Source: Bacillota bacterium (GTDB lineage: Bacteria; Bacillota; Clostridia; Acetivibrionales; DTU013). From it: 64,000 nucleotides of DNA. Under the pieces are notes generated by a model. The model was given only the letters and a program-made list of their open reading frames with translations. It was not told the origin of the DNA and ran no database searches. Positions 54,217-62,879 of this stretch are shown piece by piece. The stretch lies in the NCBI GenBank assembly GCA_023426125.1, contig JAFABI010000051.1, positions 1-64,000 on the forward strand, given 5' to 3'. Each line of letters opens with the position of its first letter. The stretch's first letter is position 1. The position numbers and the translations under genes were made by a program.

Positions 54217-55192
54217 CACCGACCTTTTGCTGGTATATCAAGGTTATGCCCTCTTCAATGGGTATGTCCTCAATGGTAAAATCCTTTACGGGAAATCTGT
54301 CAAGAAGTACTTTTACGCAATCCTTCGTATCCTGCTTGTCAACTTCCAGCCGCGCACTGAAGCCATCGCATTCCTTAACCGCGCCATACGTCTCCAGCAT
54401 GTTTTTTTGAATAGGATTTGAAAATTGCAGTTTAATTACCTTTTTGTCGCTAAACGCTTCATTGATCCCAGTCAGCTCCCCGTCATAGACGATGGTTCCC
54501 TGGTTGATGATTATGGAGCGCTTGCACAGATCTTCAATATCATTCATGTAATGGCTGGTCAGCAGGATGGTTGTTTTCGACTGTTGATTATAGAACTTTA
54601 AAAAATCCCTTATCCTTTTTTGTGAAATGAGATCAAGCCCGATGGTCGGCTCATCAAGGAAAATCACCTTCGGTTTGTGTATAAGCGCCGCAATAAGCTC
54701 CATCTTCATTCTTTCACCCAGGGACAATCTCCTCACCTGAACCTTCAGAAGCTCCCTGACATCCAGAAGCTCTGTCAGCTCTCCGATTGTATCCTTATAC
54801 TGCTGATCATCAAGCTCATATATGCATTTATTGAGATATAGGGATTCATTGGCAGGCAGATCCCACCACAGCTGGTTCTTCTGTCCCATGACAATGGAGA
54901 ACTGCATCTTGAATTCCTTCTTCCTCTCCCATGGCGTATAACCCAGTACTGTTGCTTTTCCGCCCGTAGGATAGAGAATTCCCGAAAGCATTTTCAGTGT
55001 CGTCGTTTTCCCTGCTCCGTTCGGCCCCAAAAATCCGACGATTTCTCCCTCCTCAACCGTGAAGGATATCCCCTTTACCGCTTCCTTTGTAAGCTTTTCT
55101 CTATGAAAAAGATTTTTAAAGGAGTTTTTGAGCCCCTGCTCCTTATGGTAGTAGTCAAAGGATTTTGAGAGATGATCTACCTCGATGATCAT
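54194..55192 (-). CDS. ABC exporter ATP-binding protein
   Basis: A 332-aa ATPase with Walker A GPNGAGKTTT, Q-loop MGQKNQ, signature LSLGERMKMEL and Walker B VIFLDEPTIGLD. An extra N-terminal stretch and C-terminal ~90 residues are typical of ABC-2 drug/antibiotic-type exporters of the DUF990 group. It is the first gene of the operon 55192-51144, transcribed from the consensus promoter at 55431-55459 with a ~230-base leader. Confidence 0.95.
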   Translation of the reverse strand: MIIEVDHLSKSFDYYHKEQGLKNSFKNLFHREKLTKEAVKGISFTVEEGEIVGFLGPNGAGKTTTLKMLSGILYPTGGKATVLGYTPWERKKEFKMQFSIVMGQKNQLWWDLPANESLYLNKCIYELDDQQYKDTIGELTELLDVRELLKVQVRRLSLGERMKMELIAALIHKPKVIFLDEPTIGLDLISQKRIRDFLKFYNQQSKTTILLTSHYMNDIEDLCKRSIIINQGTIVYDGELTGINEAFSDKKVIKLQFSNPIQKNMLETYGAVKECDGFSARLEVDKQDTKDCVKVLLDRFPVKDFTIEDIPIEEGITLIYQQKVGDVHEAAG

Positions 55193-55430
55193 ATAACCTT
55201 CACCCCATTTGCAAAAAGTGATGCAAAATGCATACCCGTTCCGGATAGCTCCAAAATTGTATTCATATACACAAAAATATTTTATTGTTACTCAAACAAC
55301 TAATCCCTTTCGGAATTCTGCGCAAAAACAGCCATATTAACTTGTATCTGTATAAAATGTCCGGCAACACCCGTTGTCCACGGATAAGACTTAATTTACT
55401 TTTAGTATAACCATATTTAGTATTACTAAC
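55193..55430 (-). other. Long 5' leader of the ABC-exporter operon
   Basis: About 230 bases lie between the predicted transcription start and the ATPase start codon. I see no known riboswitch and no clear terminator hairpin. The ATG at 55192 is preceded by GTGAAGG. The leader may only be a by-product of promoter position. Confidence 0.4.
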
Positions 55431-55475
55431 ATTATAGTATTCAACATTCACCATGTCAACAGTCAATCCAACGGT
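55407..55475 (-). promoter_or_regulatory. Consensus promoter block of the ABC-exporter operon
   Basis: On the minus strand TTGACA (55454-55459), 17 bp, TATAAT (55431-55436). The block is homologous over ~70 bp to that of the DUF885 gene (47265-47336), including GTTGACATGGTG and the downstream TAATA/AAATAT/TTATACT stretch. Here TTAGTA-A-TACTAA forms a palindrome at the start of the transcript. Confidence 0.8.
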
Positions 55476-55491
55476 ATGCATATTATTTTTT

Positions 55492-56553
55492 TCATTCCAT
55501 TCCATGAATTCCAATACAATCCATAAGCCGCAAAAACTCCTCTATATTCAATTGCTGCTTACTGTCGGAAAGGGCATATTCAGGTTCGGGATGCACTTCA
55601 ACCATGATTCCGTCCGCCGCCGCAGCCAGAACAGCTTTGGCCACAGGCACAATGATATCCTTTCGTCCGAGGGAATGGCTCAGGTCCACAATGATGGGAA
55701 GCGTCGTTTCCCTTTTTATAACCGGTATGCAGGAGATATCAAGGGTATTCCGCGTCTTCTTTTCGAAAGACCGGATCCCCCGTTCACACAGGATGATGTT
55801 TTCATTTCCCTGCAGCGCGATGTACTCGGCGGCCAATATGAATTCCTCAATCGTGGCGCTCATCCCCCTTTTTAATATTATGGGCTTGCGCGTCTGGCCC
55901 GCTTCCTTCAGCAGCTCGTAATTTTGCATATTGCGCGCGCCTATCTGCAATACATCCGCATACCTGGCAACCAACTCAACATCCCGTGTATCAACCACTT
56001 CCGTGACTGAGTGCAAATGATATTTTTTGCTTACCGCGTTGAGTATTTTCAGGCCTTCCTCCTTCAAGCCCTGGAACTCATATGGAGAGGTCCTTGGTTT
56101 ATATGCGCCTCCACGCAGCAGCTTGATGTTGTATTTTGCCAGGGTCCCGGCGATGGAATCCAGATATACGGTATTTTCGATGGCGCACGGACCGGCGATG
56201 ACCACCGGCCAGCCGGAGGGTATGTCAAACATCTCATGGATGGTTTTAAACCTCTTGCCGGCACAGGAGCCCACCAGCAGCTTTCTTTCCCTGCTCAGCC
56301 CCATGTAAAGCAGGGTGGTTTTAAAAATACAGCTGAAAATATCCCTGACCAGTTCGTTGGACAAGGGCCCCTTATTATGGTGCAAGATTTCCTTCAGCAT
56401 TTCGTTTTCCCTGACGGGATCATAGTAATCGACGTTCAATCTGTCCTTATGCTTTATAATCGCATCAACCAAAGCGGTACGCAGATTAAGCAGCTCCAGC
56501 AGGTCGCCGTTCACCTTGTCCACTTTTTCCCGCAAAGCCTCCAGGTTGTCCAT
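55492..56553 (-). CDS. Chorismate mutase-DAHP synthase fusion (AroQ-AroG type)
   Basis: A 353-aa protein. Residues 1-~85 are an AroQ chorismate mutase (MDNLEALREKVDKVNGDLLELLNLRTALV; the core Arg/Lys pattern is visible). Residues ~110-353 are a class I-beta DAHP synthase (WPVVIAGPCAIENTVYLDSIA, LLRGGAYKPRTSPYEFQGL, GARNMQNYELLKEAG, PIIVDLSHSLGRKDI). It condenses PEP and erythrose-4-phosphate and converts chorismate to prephenate. The ATG at 56553 is 9 bases after GGAGG. It follows a radical SAM gene by 14 bases and is not among other aromatic amino acid genes, so a dedicated role in a biosynthetic cluster is likely. Confidence 0.93.
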   Translation of the reverse strand: MDNLEALREKVDKVNGDLLELLNLRTALVDAIIKHKDRLNVDYYDPVRENEMLKEILHHNKGPLSNELVRDIFSCIFKTTLLYMGLSRERKLLVGSCAGKRFKTIHEMFDIPSGWPVVIAGPCAIENTVYLDSIAGTLAKYNIKLLRGGAYKPRTSPYEFQGLKEEGLKILNAVSKKYHLHSVTEVVDTRDVELVARYADVLQIGARNMQNYELLKEAGQTRKPIILKRGMSATIEEFILAAEYIALQGNENIILCERGIRSFEKKTRNTLDISCIPVIKRETTLPIIVDLSHSLGRKDIIVPVAKAVLAAAADGIMVEVHPEPEYALSDSKQQLNIEEFLRLMDCIGIHGME

Positions 56554-56567
56554 TGGCGGTAACCTCC

Positions 56568-58244
56568 TCAATCCAGACCTTTAAACGCTTCATCCGTATC
56601 AAACCACTGACGCTTCGCAAAACCCAGATCCATGGGCCTTTGCTGGCTCCTGACCCTGGAAAACTGATTGCGGTTATATTCAAGGATTTGCTTTTTCAAT
56701 GCATCCCCCATCTTCCGTTTCAACTCGCTGTCAGGCATTTTTTGATATTCCTCTATTCGCGCCAGCAGGCTCCTGGTCACATCGATCAGATCAACGATTC
56801 CATCACAGATTCCTTTCGGCAGGATCTTATATTGCTTTTTAAGCAGGGTTAAGGCCCTGATGGAATCATAGGTTATTTGTACCAGCTCCTCACGGCTCAT
56901 CCATTCGGTTTCGAAATTCAGCCTGTCCTTCCAATTCATGCTGAGCAAAGCCCTGCGATGATCTTCAAGGCTTTTATGGAAGATCCTGTAACCGAAATGG
57001 CCGGGCCTGTCGTAAAACATGCTTCCCGGGTCAAGGAACGGCAGCATCGGGCAAAGATAGGGTATCACCCTCCGTCCATGATACTTTTTCAAAAGATGTT
57101 CACAATAATCCACTGTCTCCCATACACTTTCTCCGGTCTGTTCCGGTATACCTATCAAAAAATAGATCTCAAAGGAATAAACATGTCCAAGGAGGCTGTC
57201 GATGAACTCCTCCATCTCGTCCACGGAATAATGACCATGGCCGCAGGCTTTCGCCATGTCCTGCCTGTGGGAATCGGGGGACAGCTCGATTACAAGCTTT
57301 TTCGACCAGCCCCTGGTTTTAAATCTTTCCACGGGAGGAAGCTTTCGGATGCTGATATGGATCCTGCTTATCTTTTCTTCATTAAAAGCATCGTCAACAG
57401 CCTCCAGCAGCTCATCGTATTCATGCCAGTAATTTATCATGGTTATGGTATGTCCCTGGGTTTCCGAACCGATAATGCTTTCCAGCTCCTTCTTCAAAGT
57501 ATCCGGCGATTTTTGTATTGTTTTGTTCAGGCACATGTTTTTCCTGTGGTAATAATTGCTGCCTCCGCACCAGTTACAGTTATACTCGCATCCGTACTGC
57601 GGTATAACAATGTTGTAAGGAGTGACTCCTTCCCTGTCGTGTGAAAAAACCTCTCTCCAATCCACCACGGCGGTAAATTCGTCTGTTCTATGACTCATGT
57701 CGTTGAAGATTGCTTCTCCATCCCGCTTCCACGTCAGATTGGGTACATCCTTTAATTTTGCCGGTAAATTACCGGCCCTTACCAGCATTTCCACCGGCAG
57801 AAGCGTATCTGCGCCCCTGATCACATAATCCACCTGTGGGTAACGGATTAATTCCTCGTGATAATAGCTTGCCGATATCCCTCCAAAGAACGTGATCCCC
57901 CCGGGGCGGACCTCCTTATACAGCTTGGCAAGTTCCAGGGCGCCCTGTGCATGTGCAAGCCAGTGCAGATCGATTCCCACGAAGCCTGCGTCCAGCCTTC
58001 TGAAAAAATCCTCGACGTCAAATTCAGGAAATCTCAGCATCTGGGAAGCGATATTAAAGAACTCCACACGGAATCCGCAATTTTCCAGGTGCTGCCGGAT
58101 GGAAAGCAGTCCGATAGGAGGCATCTCGAAAATAGGACTAACGTGGACGCTGTCGGAATTGCCCAGGTAAGCAAACAGGATATCCTCCCTGTTCCTGAAA
58201 TCATAAACACCGGGCGCATGCACCAGTGCGACATCATACTTCAT
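56568..58244 (-). CDS. B12-binding-domain radical SAM protein
   Basis: A 558-aa enzyme of class B-like architecture. An N-terminal Rossmann cobalamin-binding-like domain (~1-170; MPPIGLLSIRQHLENCGFRVEFF, GITFFGGISASYYHEEL) precedes a radical SAM barrel whose cluster motif is CEYNCNWC (C-x3-C-x2-C). The family could do methylation or other carbon-radical chemistry. The cobalamin lower-ligand motif is not canonical: the nearest candidate reads DLHWLAHAQG. The ATG overlaps the previous gene's stop by 4 bases (ATGA), so the two are coupled. Substrate unknown. Confidence 0.88.
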   Translation of the reverse strand: MKYDVALVHAPGVYDFRNREDILFAYLGNSDSVHVSPIFEMPPIGLLSIRQHLENCGFRVEFFNIASQMLRFPEFDVEDFFRRLDAGFVGIDLHWLAHAQGALELAKLYKEVRPGGITFFGGISASYYHEELIRYPQVDYVIRGADTLLPVEMLVRAGNLPAKLKDVPNLTWKRDGEAIFNDMSHRTDEFTAVVDWREVFSHDREGVTPYNIVIPQYGCEYNCNWCGGSNYYHRKNMCLNKTIQKSPDTLKKELESIIGSETQGHTITMINYWHEYDELLEAVDDAFNEEKISRIHISIRKLPPVERFKTRGWSKKLVIELSPDSHRQDMAKACGHGHYSVDEMEEFIDSLLGHVYSFEIYFLIGIPEQTGESVWETVDYCEHLLKKYHGRRVIPYLCPMLPFLDPGSMFYDRPGHFGYRIFHKSLEDHRRALLSMNWKDRLNFETEWMSREELVQITYDSIRALTLLKKQYKILPKGICDGIVDLIDVTRSLLARIEEYQKMPDSELKRKMGDALKKQILEYNRNQFSRVRSQQRPMDLGFAKRQWFDTDEAFKGLD

Positions 58245-61012
58245 TCCATCCTCCCGCTTTTATGCCATTTTCCATGACGGCTCCAATATTCACCTGCGCA
58301 AAATACAATGGCATCGCTGAAAAAGATCGGCTCTTCATCGAATTTCATCAAAAGGTTGTTTAGCTTCAGCAGCGCGCCATCGGAATTGTATGCGGCAAGC
58401 AAAACCAGCTTGTCCGGATTCAAGGGATTTTTGTATTTTATCAATGCAAAATATTCGCCTGTAAACCGCCTGCCTCCAAAGGCAATTCCACTCTCCGAAG
58501 CATCCGGTTCCATGGTATGCAGTTTCTCATCTTTCCAAGAACCCATATTGCGGGGGTGCAAAACATGGATCAAATGGTTTTGGGCCAGTAATTCATCCGG
58601 GGCTTCCGCATACCTTAGGATGCGTTTATATTGGTTTTTTTCGCAGGTGACCTTTGAAGCATTGTCCAATAAGGAATAAAGATTATTTACCAGGTCGTCC
58701 TTCGACGCATAGCTGTAATCATCCGCCAGCAGCAAATAGCTGCCGGTATAAATCCGGTGTATACCCAGGTAATCCGCATGATAGGCGAAGCGGGAATATT
58801 CATCGTCAAACTCGCTTTTAGATAAATCCGCTTTATCATACTGCCAGTCCCTGTCCCCTATGGAAACGGCGATCCTTTGAAAGTCACCGATATGGACGGG
58901 TTTTACCGTTCCATTAATTGAAATTCCTATATTCCCATCAAGCCCCATGTTTGATTTATCGATGTATATGGAAATGGCCGAAGCATTTTTTACTCCGATT
59001 TTGATCTGCATACTGCCGATGATTTCGGCTTCAATACCGACAGGCTCGCTTGCGTCGTCAACACAGACAACGCTTATCCAATACGACCTGCAAAATGCGG
59101 GTATGGAGGACTTATAATCAATTTTTTCAGGAAAAGGGCATTTTTTATGTCCGGTTAGCTTTTTTACAAGCTTGATGGAATTATAGCAGTTGGAGAATTC
59201 CTCATGCTCAAAATCATAATCGCACCAGAAGTCCACATTTGCAAAGCTGTCGGCATAATGGCACCCCGCCATGAACAAGCCCTTTTCCACATTAGCAAGC
59301 TGCATGACCACGGTGTTTGAAGTATTTCCATACAGCTCCCCGTTGAGCAGTCCGGCTTCGATATAGGGTCCGATCAGGGCTATTGCCGAAAAAACATGCG
59401 GAAAATGCCGGACGATCCGGATGCAGCTTGTCGAAGTTCCGCAAAAGCCTACGATACTTATCCGGTTCATATCAATACTGAATCTGGAGACGATATCTCC
59501 AAGCATGTCAATGAAAATAAGGATTTCTCCAAAGGAATACTTTTCCGGTATGCAGGGGATCATTGCAACAACAGCCTCTCCAAGATCCTGCCTATGCAGA
59601 TAGTCTCTCATATGCTGGCCGTTCAATCCGGGAATGGGATAAACGCCATAGCTATAGATGTATTGGATCAAAAGCGGGTATTTTCTTTTGTTATCATAGG
59701 CTTTGGGCAGATAAATCCCATATGCCTTCAGTAAACCGTCAACCCCACTGTCGTAAAATACAATTCTGCTGCTGTCGGAAATATCAAAGCAATCCTTTTC
59801 CACGGTGCTTGTTGCGGCATGCAGGTACCTTTCAATTCCCCAACAGGATTTCAGCACATCGAAATATACAAAGCTGTCAATGGGGTATACGCTCTGGTTC
59901 ACCTGTCCCCTTTTAAAATCAGGTATGTCCAAAAGCCTTTTTATGCTGTGTTTAGCTTCGTCACAGCAATCCCTTTTAGCTTCCGCCATGGAATTGATAT
60001 AACTGCAGTAGTCAGCATAGTCGCCCTGTAACACAAAGGCTTCCGTCTTTCTTGCACCATCCTCCGGGTGTCCGGCAAGGATTTTCAGAACCTCCTGTCG
60101 TTCCGTCTGAATCGGAATATCGCTGACTTTGAAGATTTCGGTTTGCTTTGTGAATACTACTTCACCCCGGGAATTGACCAGGGACAGTTGTACCTTTTTA
60201 TCAACCCCATTCCCGTAATATCTTGGCAGCACGATTATCCTGATTTGCTCCCTTTGGGGACAGACTGCCTTCTCGAGGATAATATCGCAGCTGTCCCTGG
60301 AATAGTCAATGTACTGAGGATCAAAATACCCGTTGGCCTGTTTTCTTTCCAGCAGATACTTTACCGGCTTCAGTCCCACAATAAAATGGGTGTCAAGATA
60401 CCGGTCCCTTAGTTTGTTTTTAGGATTTATTTTTCTTTCGACAAGTAAGATATTCCCGCCCCTGTTGAAAGTGTAAACAAGATCGCTTCTTCTTACGAGA
60501 TAATCCTGTGCGCTGAAAAATACCAGGGTCCCATTGATCCACAGCCTCATGGGTATAGGATTATGGCTATTGTTTATATGAAGCAGAATCTCCTGCTGTT
60601 CCGTGCAATATACATAGCTGAGGCCGTACACATATCTTTCCTGTGTATTGGGGTAAAACCCTTCCAATCTGTTCTTGAAGGGGTTGCCTTTTATATGGGC
60701 GGTTTCCGGAAAGTACCAGCTGTCCCCGGAATACTGCGCCGCCAAATCCTTTGTGCCGTCCACAAATTGTATTTTGGACCTGGGACGCAAAAAGGGTTCG
60801 GTACAAAAAACAGATGAATTGTTCCCCGGTTCGCTTGTGTGAAGCCATCGATTAATATAAACGGGTTTATCGCCTGAAAACACAATATAGTGATCATTGT
60901 TCTGCGCAATACTGTAATCCTTGCACAAGAGCACCTCTTTCAAGCATGGGGATAAATCCTCGCCCCTGTCGTTCAATATTTCGTTTTCCATTGCGAATAT
61001 TTCCCTGCGCAT
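58241..61012 (-). CDS. Large unassigned protein with alpha/beta-hydrolase-like core and Cys at the nucleophile elbow
   Basis: About 923 aa, with no signal peptide. The first ~420 residues appear beta-rich (carbohydrate-binding-like segment ILLHINNSHNPIPMRLWING). Residues ~430-640 resemble an esterase/prolyl-oligopeptidase-type alpha/beta hydrolase: GIYLPKAYDNKRKYPLLIQY, VVAMIPC, then RISIVGFCGTSTS, where G-x-C-x-T replaces the usual G-x-S-x-G. The last ~280 residues hold a further beta domain. The Cys codon is at 59441-59443. The ATG at 61012 follows GGAGG closely; 60991 is an alternative start. The stop overlaps the radical SAM start. I do not recognise an overall family; the fold call for the core is moderate. 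Confidence 0.65.
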   Translation of the reverse strand: MRREIFAMENEILNDRGEDLSPCLKEVLLCKDYSIAQNNDHYIVFSGDKPVYINRWLHTSEPGNNSSVFCTEPFLRPRSKIQFVDGTKDLAAQYSGDSWYFPETAHIKGNPFKNRLEGFYPNTQERYVYGLSYVYCTEQQEILLHINNSHNPIPMRLWINGTLVFFSAQDYLVRRSDLVYTFNRGGNILLVERKINPKNKLRDRYLDTHFIVGLKPVKYLLERKQANGYFDPQYIDYSRDSCDIILEKAVCPQREQIRIIVLPRYYGNGVDKKVQLSLVNSRGEVVFTKQTEIFKVSDIPIQTERQEVLKILAGHPEDGARKTEAFVLQGDYADYCSYINSMAEAKRDCCDEAKHSIKRLLDIPDFKRGQVNQSVYPIDSFVYFDVLKSCWGIERYLHAATSTVEKDCFDISDSSRIVFYDSGVDGLLKAYGIYLPKAYDNKRKYPLLIQYIYSYGVYPIPGLNGQHMRDYLHRQDLGEAVVAMIPCIPEKYSFGEILIFIDMLGDIVSRFSIDMNRISIVGFCGTSTSCIRIVRHFPHVFSAIALIGPYIEAGLLNGELYGNTSNTVVMQLANVEKGLFMAGCHYADSFANVDFWCDYDFEHEEFSNCYNSIKLVKKLTGHKKCPFPEKIDYKSSIPAFCRSYWISVVCVDDASEPVGIEAEIIGSMQIKIGVKNASAISIYIDKSNMGLDGNIGISINGTVKPVHIGDFQRIAVSIGDRDWQYDKADLSKSEFDDEYSRFAYHADYLGIHRIYTGSYLLLADDYSYASKDDLVNNLYSLLDNASKVTCEKNQYKRILRYAEAPDELLAQNHLIHVLHPRNMGSWKDEKLHTMEPDASESGIAFGGRRFTGEYFALIKYKNPLNPDKLVLLAAYNSDGALLKLNNLLMKFDEEPIFFSDAIVFCAGEYWSRHGKWHKSGRME

Positions 61013-61249
61013 ATTCCTCCAGTTCCCGTACAACAACACCCGTAACAACAGTTAAAACGCAGCTTTCCATAATTTGCAGTAACGCATATGACGTTCTTAT
61101 GAGCGGACGTAAAATGAGGAGTTATGACTTACGTCCCTCTAATGCTACAGCGGAACAAGCATTCATTCATCTGCATTTATGCGCCTTCCAGAAATATCGC
61201 AAACGCTTCAATGCACTGTTTCGGAAGGATTGTTTAATATGCTGTAGTA
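61013..61249. other. Intergenic gap inside the biosynthetic-like cluster
   Basis: About 237 bases between the dehydrogenase and the large hydrolase-like gene, all genes on the minus strand. No gene, repeat or convincing terminator is seen; an internal promoter is possible. Confidence 0.4.
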
Positions 61250-62386
61250 CTAAATCAGCCCGGAAATTATATTCCGCTGTATATCCGAGGTACCGGAATA
61301 AAATTTGCTCCCCATACTGTCCCTTAGATTTTGCTCGATCCCATATTCCTTTATATACCCGCAGGCGCCGAATATCTCCATTGCACATATGCTGTTGTGC
61401 ACCAGGCTTTCACTGATAAACAGCTTTGCAATGGAAGACGGCAAATAAATGCTCCTGTTCTCCATTTTTTCGTTTACCACCTTATATGCCAGCAGCCTTG
61501 AAGCCTCCAGCCTGACCTTCATATCCGCGATCCTGTTGGACACCGACTGAAAATTGATGATTCTTTGATTAAACTGCCTTCTTTTTTGGGCAAATTCGAC
61601 ACACCTTCCCAATTGCCTCTCCATTAAGCCGATTTGAAAGGATAGTAGAAGGGTGCGTTCATATTCCATCGTATGATTGAAAATGTTCATCCCCTGGCCT
61701 TTTTGTCCAAGAAGATTCGCTTTGGGTACTACACAGCCATTGAAATAAACCGAACTGAAGGGAGATAATTCCAGGCCCATTTTTTCTATGGGTTTGCCAA
61801 TCGTGAACCCTTTCATTCCACGTTCTGCAATAAAGCAGCTTACCCCCTTCATCCCCTTGCTGCCCTTTTGTCTGGCATAGACTACGAAAACATCCGCCAG
61901 CGGCCCATTGGTTATATAATTTTTAATTCCATCCAGCTTATAACCGCTTTCATCTTCTTCATAGGTGGTTTCCAGGTTCCACACATCGGACCCGGCATTT
62001 TCCTCCGATATTCCATGCGCCCCGATACTTTTTCCGCTGATTAGGCACGGCAAGAGCCTTTCCTTCTGCTCCTCAGTGCCAAAGTGCAGAACAGGAAGAA
62101 TGCAGGCCCACAGATGAACATTGACGGAAAACATGATTCCCGCTTCATCGCTTCCGGCGCCGATACCCTCCATGATAGCGACAATGCCGGGCAGCTCTTC
62201 CTCCAACCCTCCGTATTTTCCGGGAACAGGCAGCATAAACAGCCCAAAATCCGCGCACCTGCTCCATAGCAGCCTGAATAGCTCTTCCCTGTCCGGCTCA
62301 TCCCGCTCCTTTAAAGCAAGCTGTTTTTTCGCAAAGCTTTCTGCAAATTGTTTTTTTTCAAGCTGTTCCTGTGTAAAGCAAAACAT
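61250..62386 (-). CDS. Acyl-CoA dehydrogenase-family flavoprotein (possibly acyl-ACP dehydrogenase)
   Basis: A ~378-aa FAD enzyme. AGSDVWNLETTYEEDESGY-type FAD loops, GAHGISEENAGSD and the C-terminal arginine-helix region are clear. The usual catalytic Glu of the YEGT motif is absent (FYSGTSDIQRNII). A Glu is present in MEYERTLLL, the position used as base by isovaleryl- and long-chain acyl-CoA dehydrogenases, so the enzyme is probably active. The ATG at 62386 follows GGGAGG, 10 bases after the acyl carrier protein gene stop, which suggests an ACP-bound substrate. Substrate not known. Confidence 0.9.
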   Translation of the reverse strand: MFCFTQEQLEKKQFAESFAKKQLALKERDEPDREELFRLLWSRCADFGLFMLPVPGKYGGLEEELPGIVAIMEGIGAGSDEAGIMFSVNVHLWACILPVLHFGTEEQKERLLPCLISGKSIGAHGISEENAGSDVWNLETTYEEDESGYKLDGIKNYITNGPLADVFVVYARQKGSKGMKGVSCFIAERGMKGFTIGKPIEKMGLELSPFSSVYFNGCVVPKANLLGQKGQGMNIFNHTMEYERTLLLSFQIGLMERQLGRCVEFAQKRRQFNQRIINFQSVSNRIADMKVRLEASRLLAYKVVNEKMENRSIYLPSSIAKLFISESLVHNSICAMEIFGACGYIKEYGIEQNLRDSMGSKFYSGTSDIQRNIISGLI

Positions 62387-62396
62387 ACCTGCCTCC

Positions 62397-62636
62397 CTAC
62401 TTTTGAAGCCTCGATATAAATCCGGCGATACTTTCAATCGTCTCCATGTCTTCAATTCTCATATCCGCAGGATCAATCACCAGGTTAAATCTGGACTGTA
62501 TATACGTCATCAGTTGTATCACTTTTAAAGAGTCGAGTATATTCAGCTCAAACAATGATTCGTTGTCCTCAAAGGGCATATCCGCACCGTAAACCTCCTC
62601 TTTTATGTAGGTTTTCACAGTATCCTTGATATTCAT
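62397..62636 (-). CDS. Acyl carrier protein-like (phosphopantetheine carrier)
   Basis: A 79-aa acidic helical protein with the 4'-phosphopantetheine attachment motif LNILDSLKVIQL (Ser in DSL) and the typical four-helix pattern. It tethers an acyl or aminoacyl intermediate as a thioester. It is a stand-alone carrier next to an acyl-CoA dehydrogenase homologue rather than in a fatty-acid synthesis operon, as in small natural-product clusters. The ATG at 62636 follows GGAGGTAGACAT. Confidence 0.92.
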   Translation of the reverse strand: MNIKDTVKTYIKEEVYGADMPFEDNESLFELNILDSLKVIQLMTYIQSRFNLVIDPADMRIEDMETIESIAGFISRLQK

Positions 62637-62718
62637 ATGTCTACCTCCGTCAAACATTGGTTTTATACGCTTCAATTCGTAATTTATCTTAATTTGTCAT
62701 TGCTGTGTAGCTCTATCC

Positions 62719-62795
62719 TGTAGGGGCGCGCATTGCGCGTCCGCAAATGCAATCTACGCCAAACAGCTGCCGGACGGCCAATGGCCGCCCCTACA
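62719..62795 (+). repeat. Dispersed ~77-bp palindromic element, copy 3
   Basis: The best-preserved copy, with perfect 9-bp terminal inverted repeats TGTAGGGGC and GCCCCTACA. It contains GCGCGCATTGCGCG and GGACGGCCAATGGCC internal palindromes. It sits between the acyl carrier gene and the U32-family gene. Copies 1 and 2 are at 12006-12080 and 18006-18083. Confidence 0.85.
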
Positions 62796-62879
62796 TTGAA
62801 TGCCTTCCGGTCATGGTTATCCATACATCAAGCTTTTTCATACCAATGCCAAGATAAATCTACTATTACGAACCAAAGT

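Noticed and set aside
61250..62386. Acyl-CoA dehydrogenase as a dead enzyme because the YEGT Glu is missing
   Set aside because: A Glu occurs in MEYER, the alternative base position of isovaleryl- and long-chain enzymes, so loss of activity is not implied.
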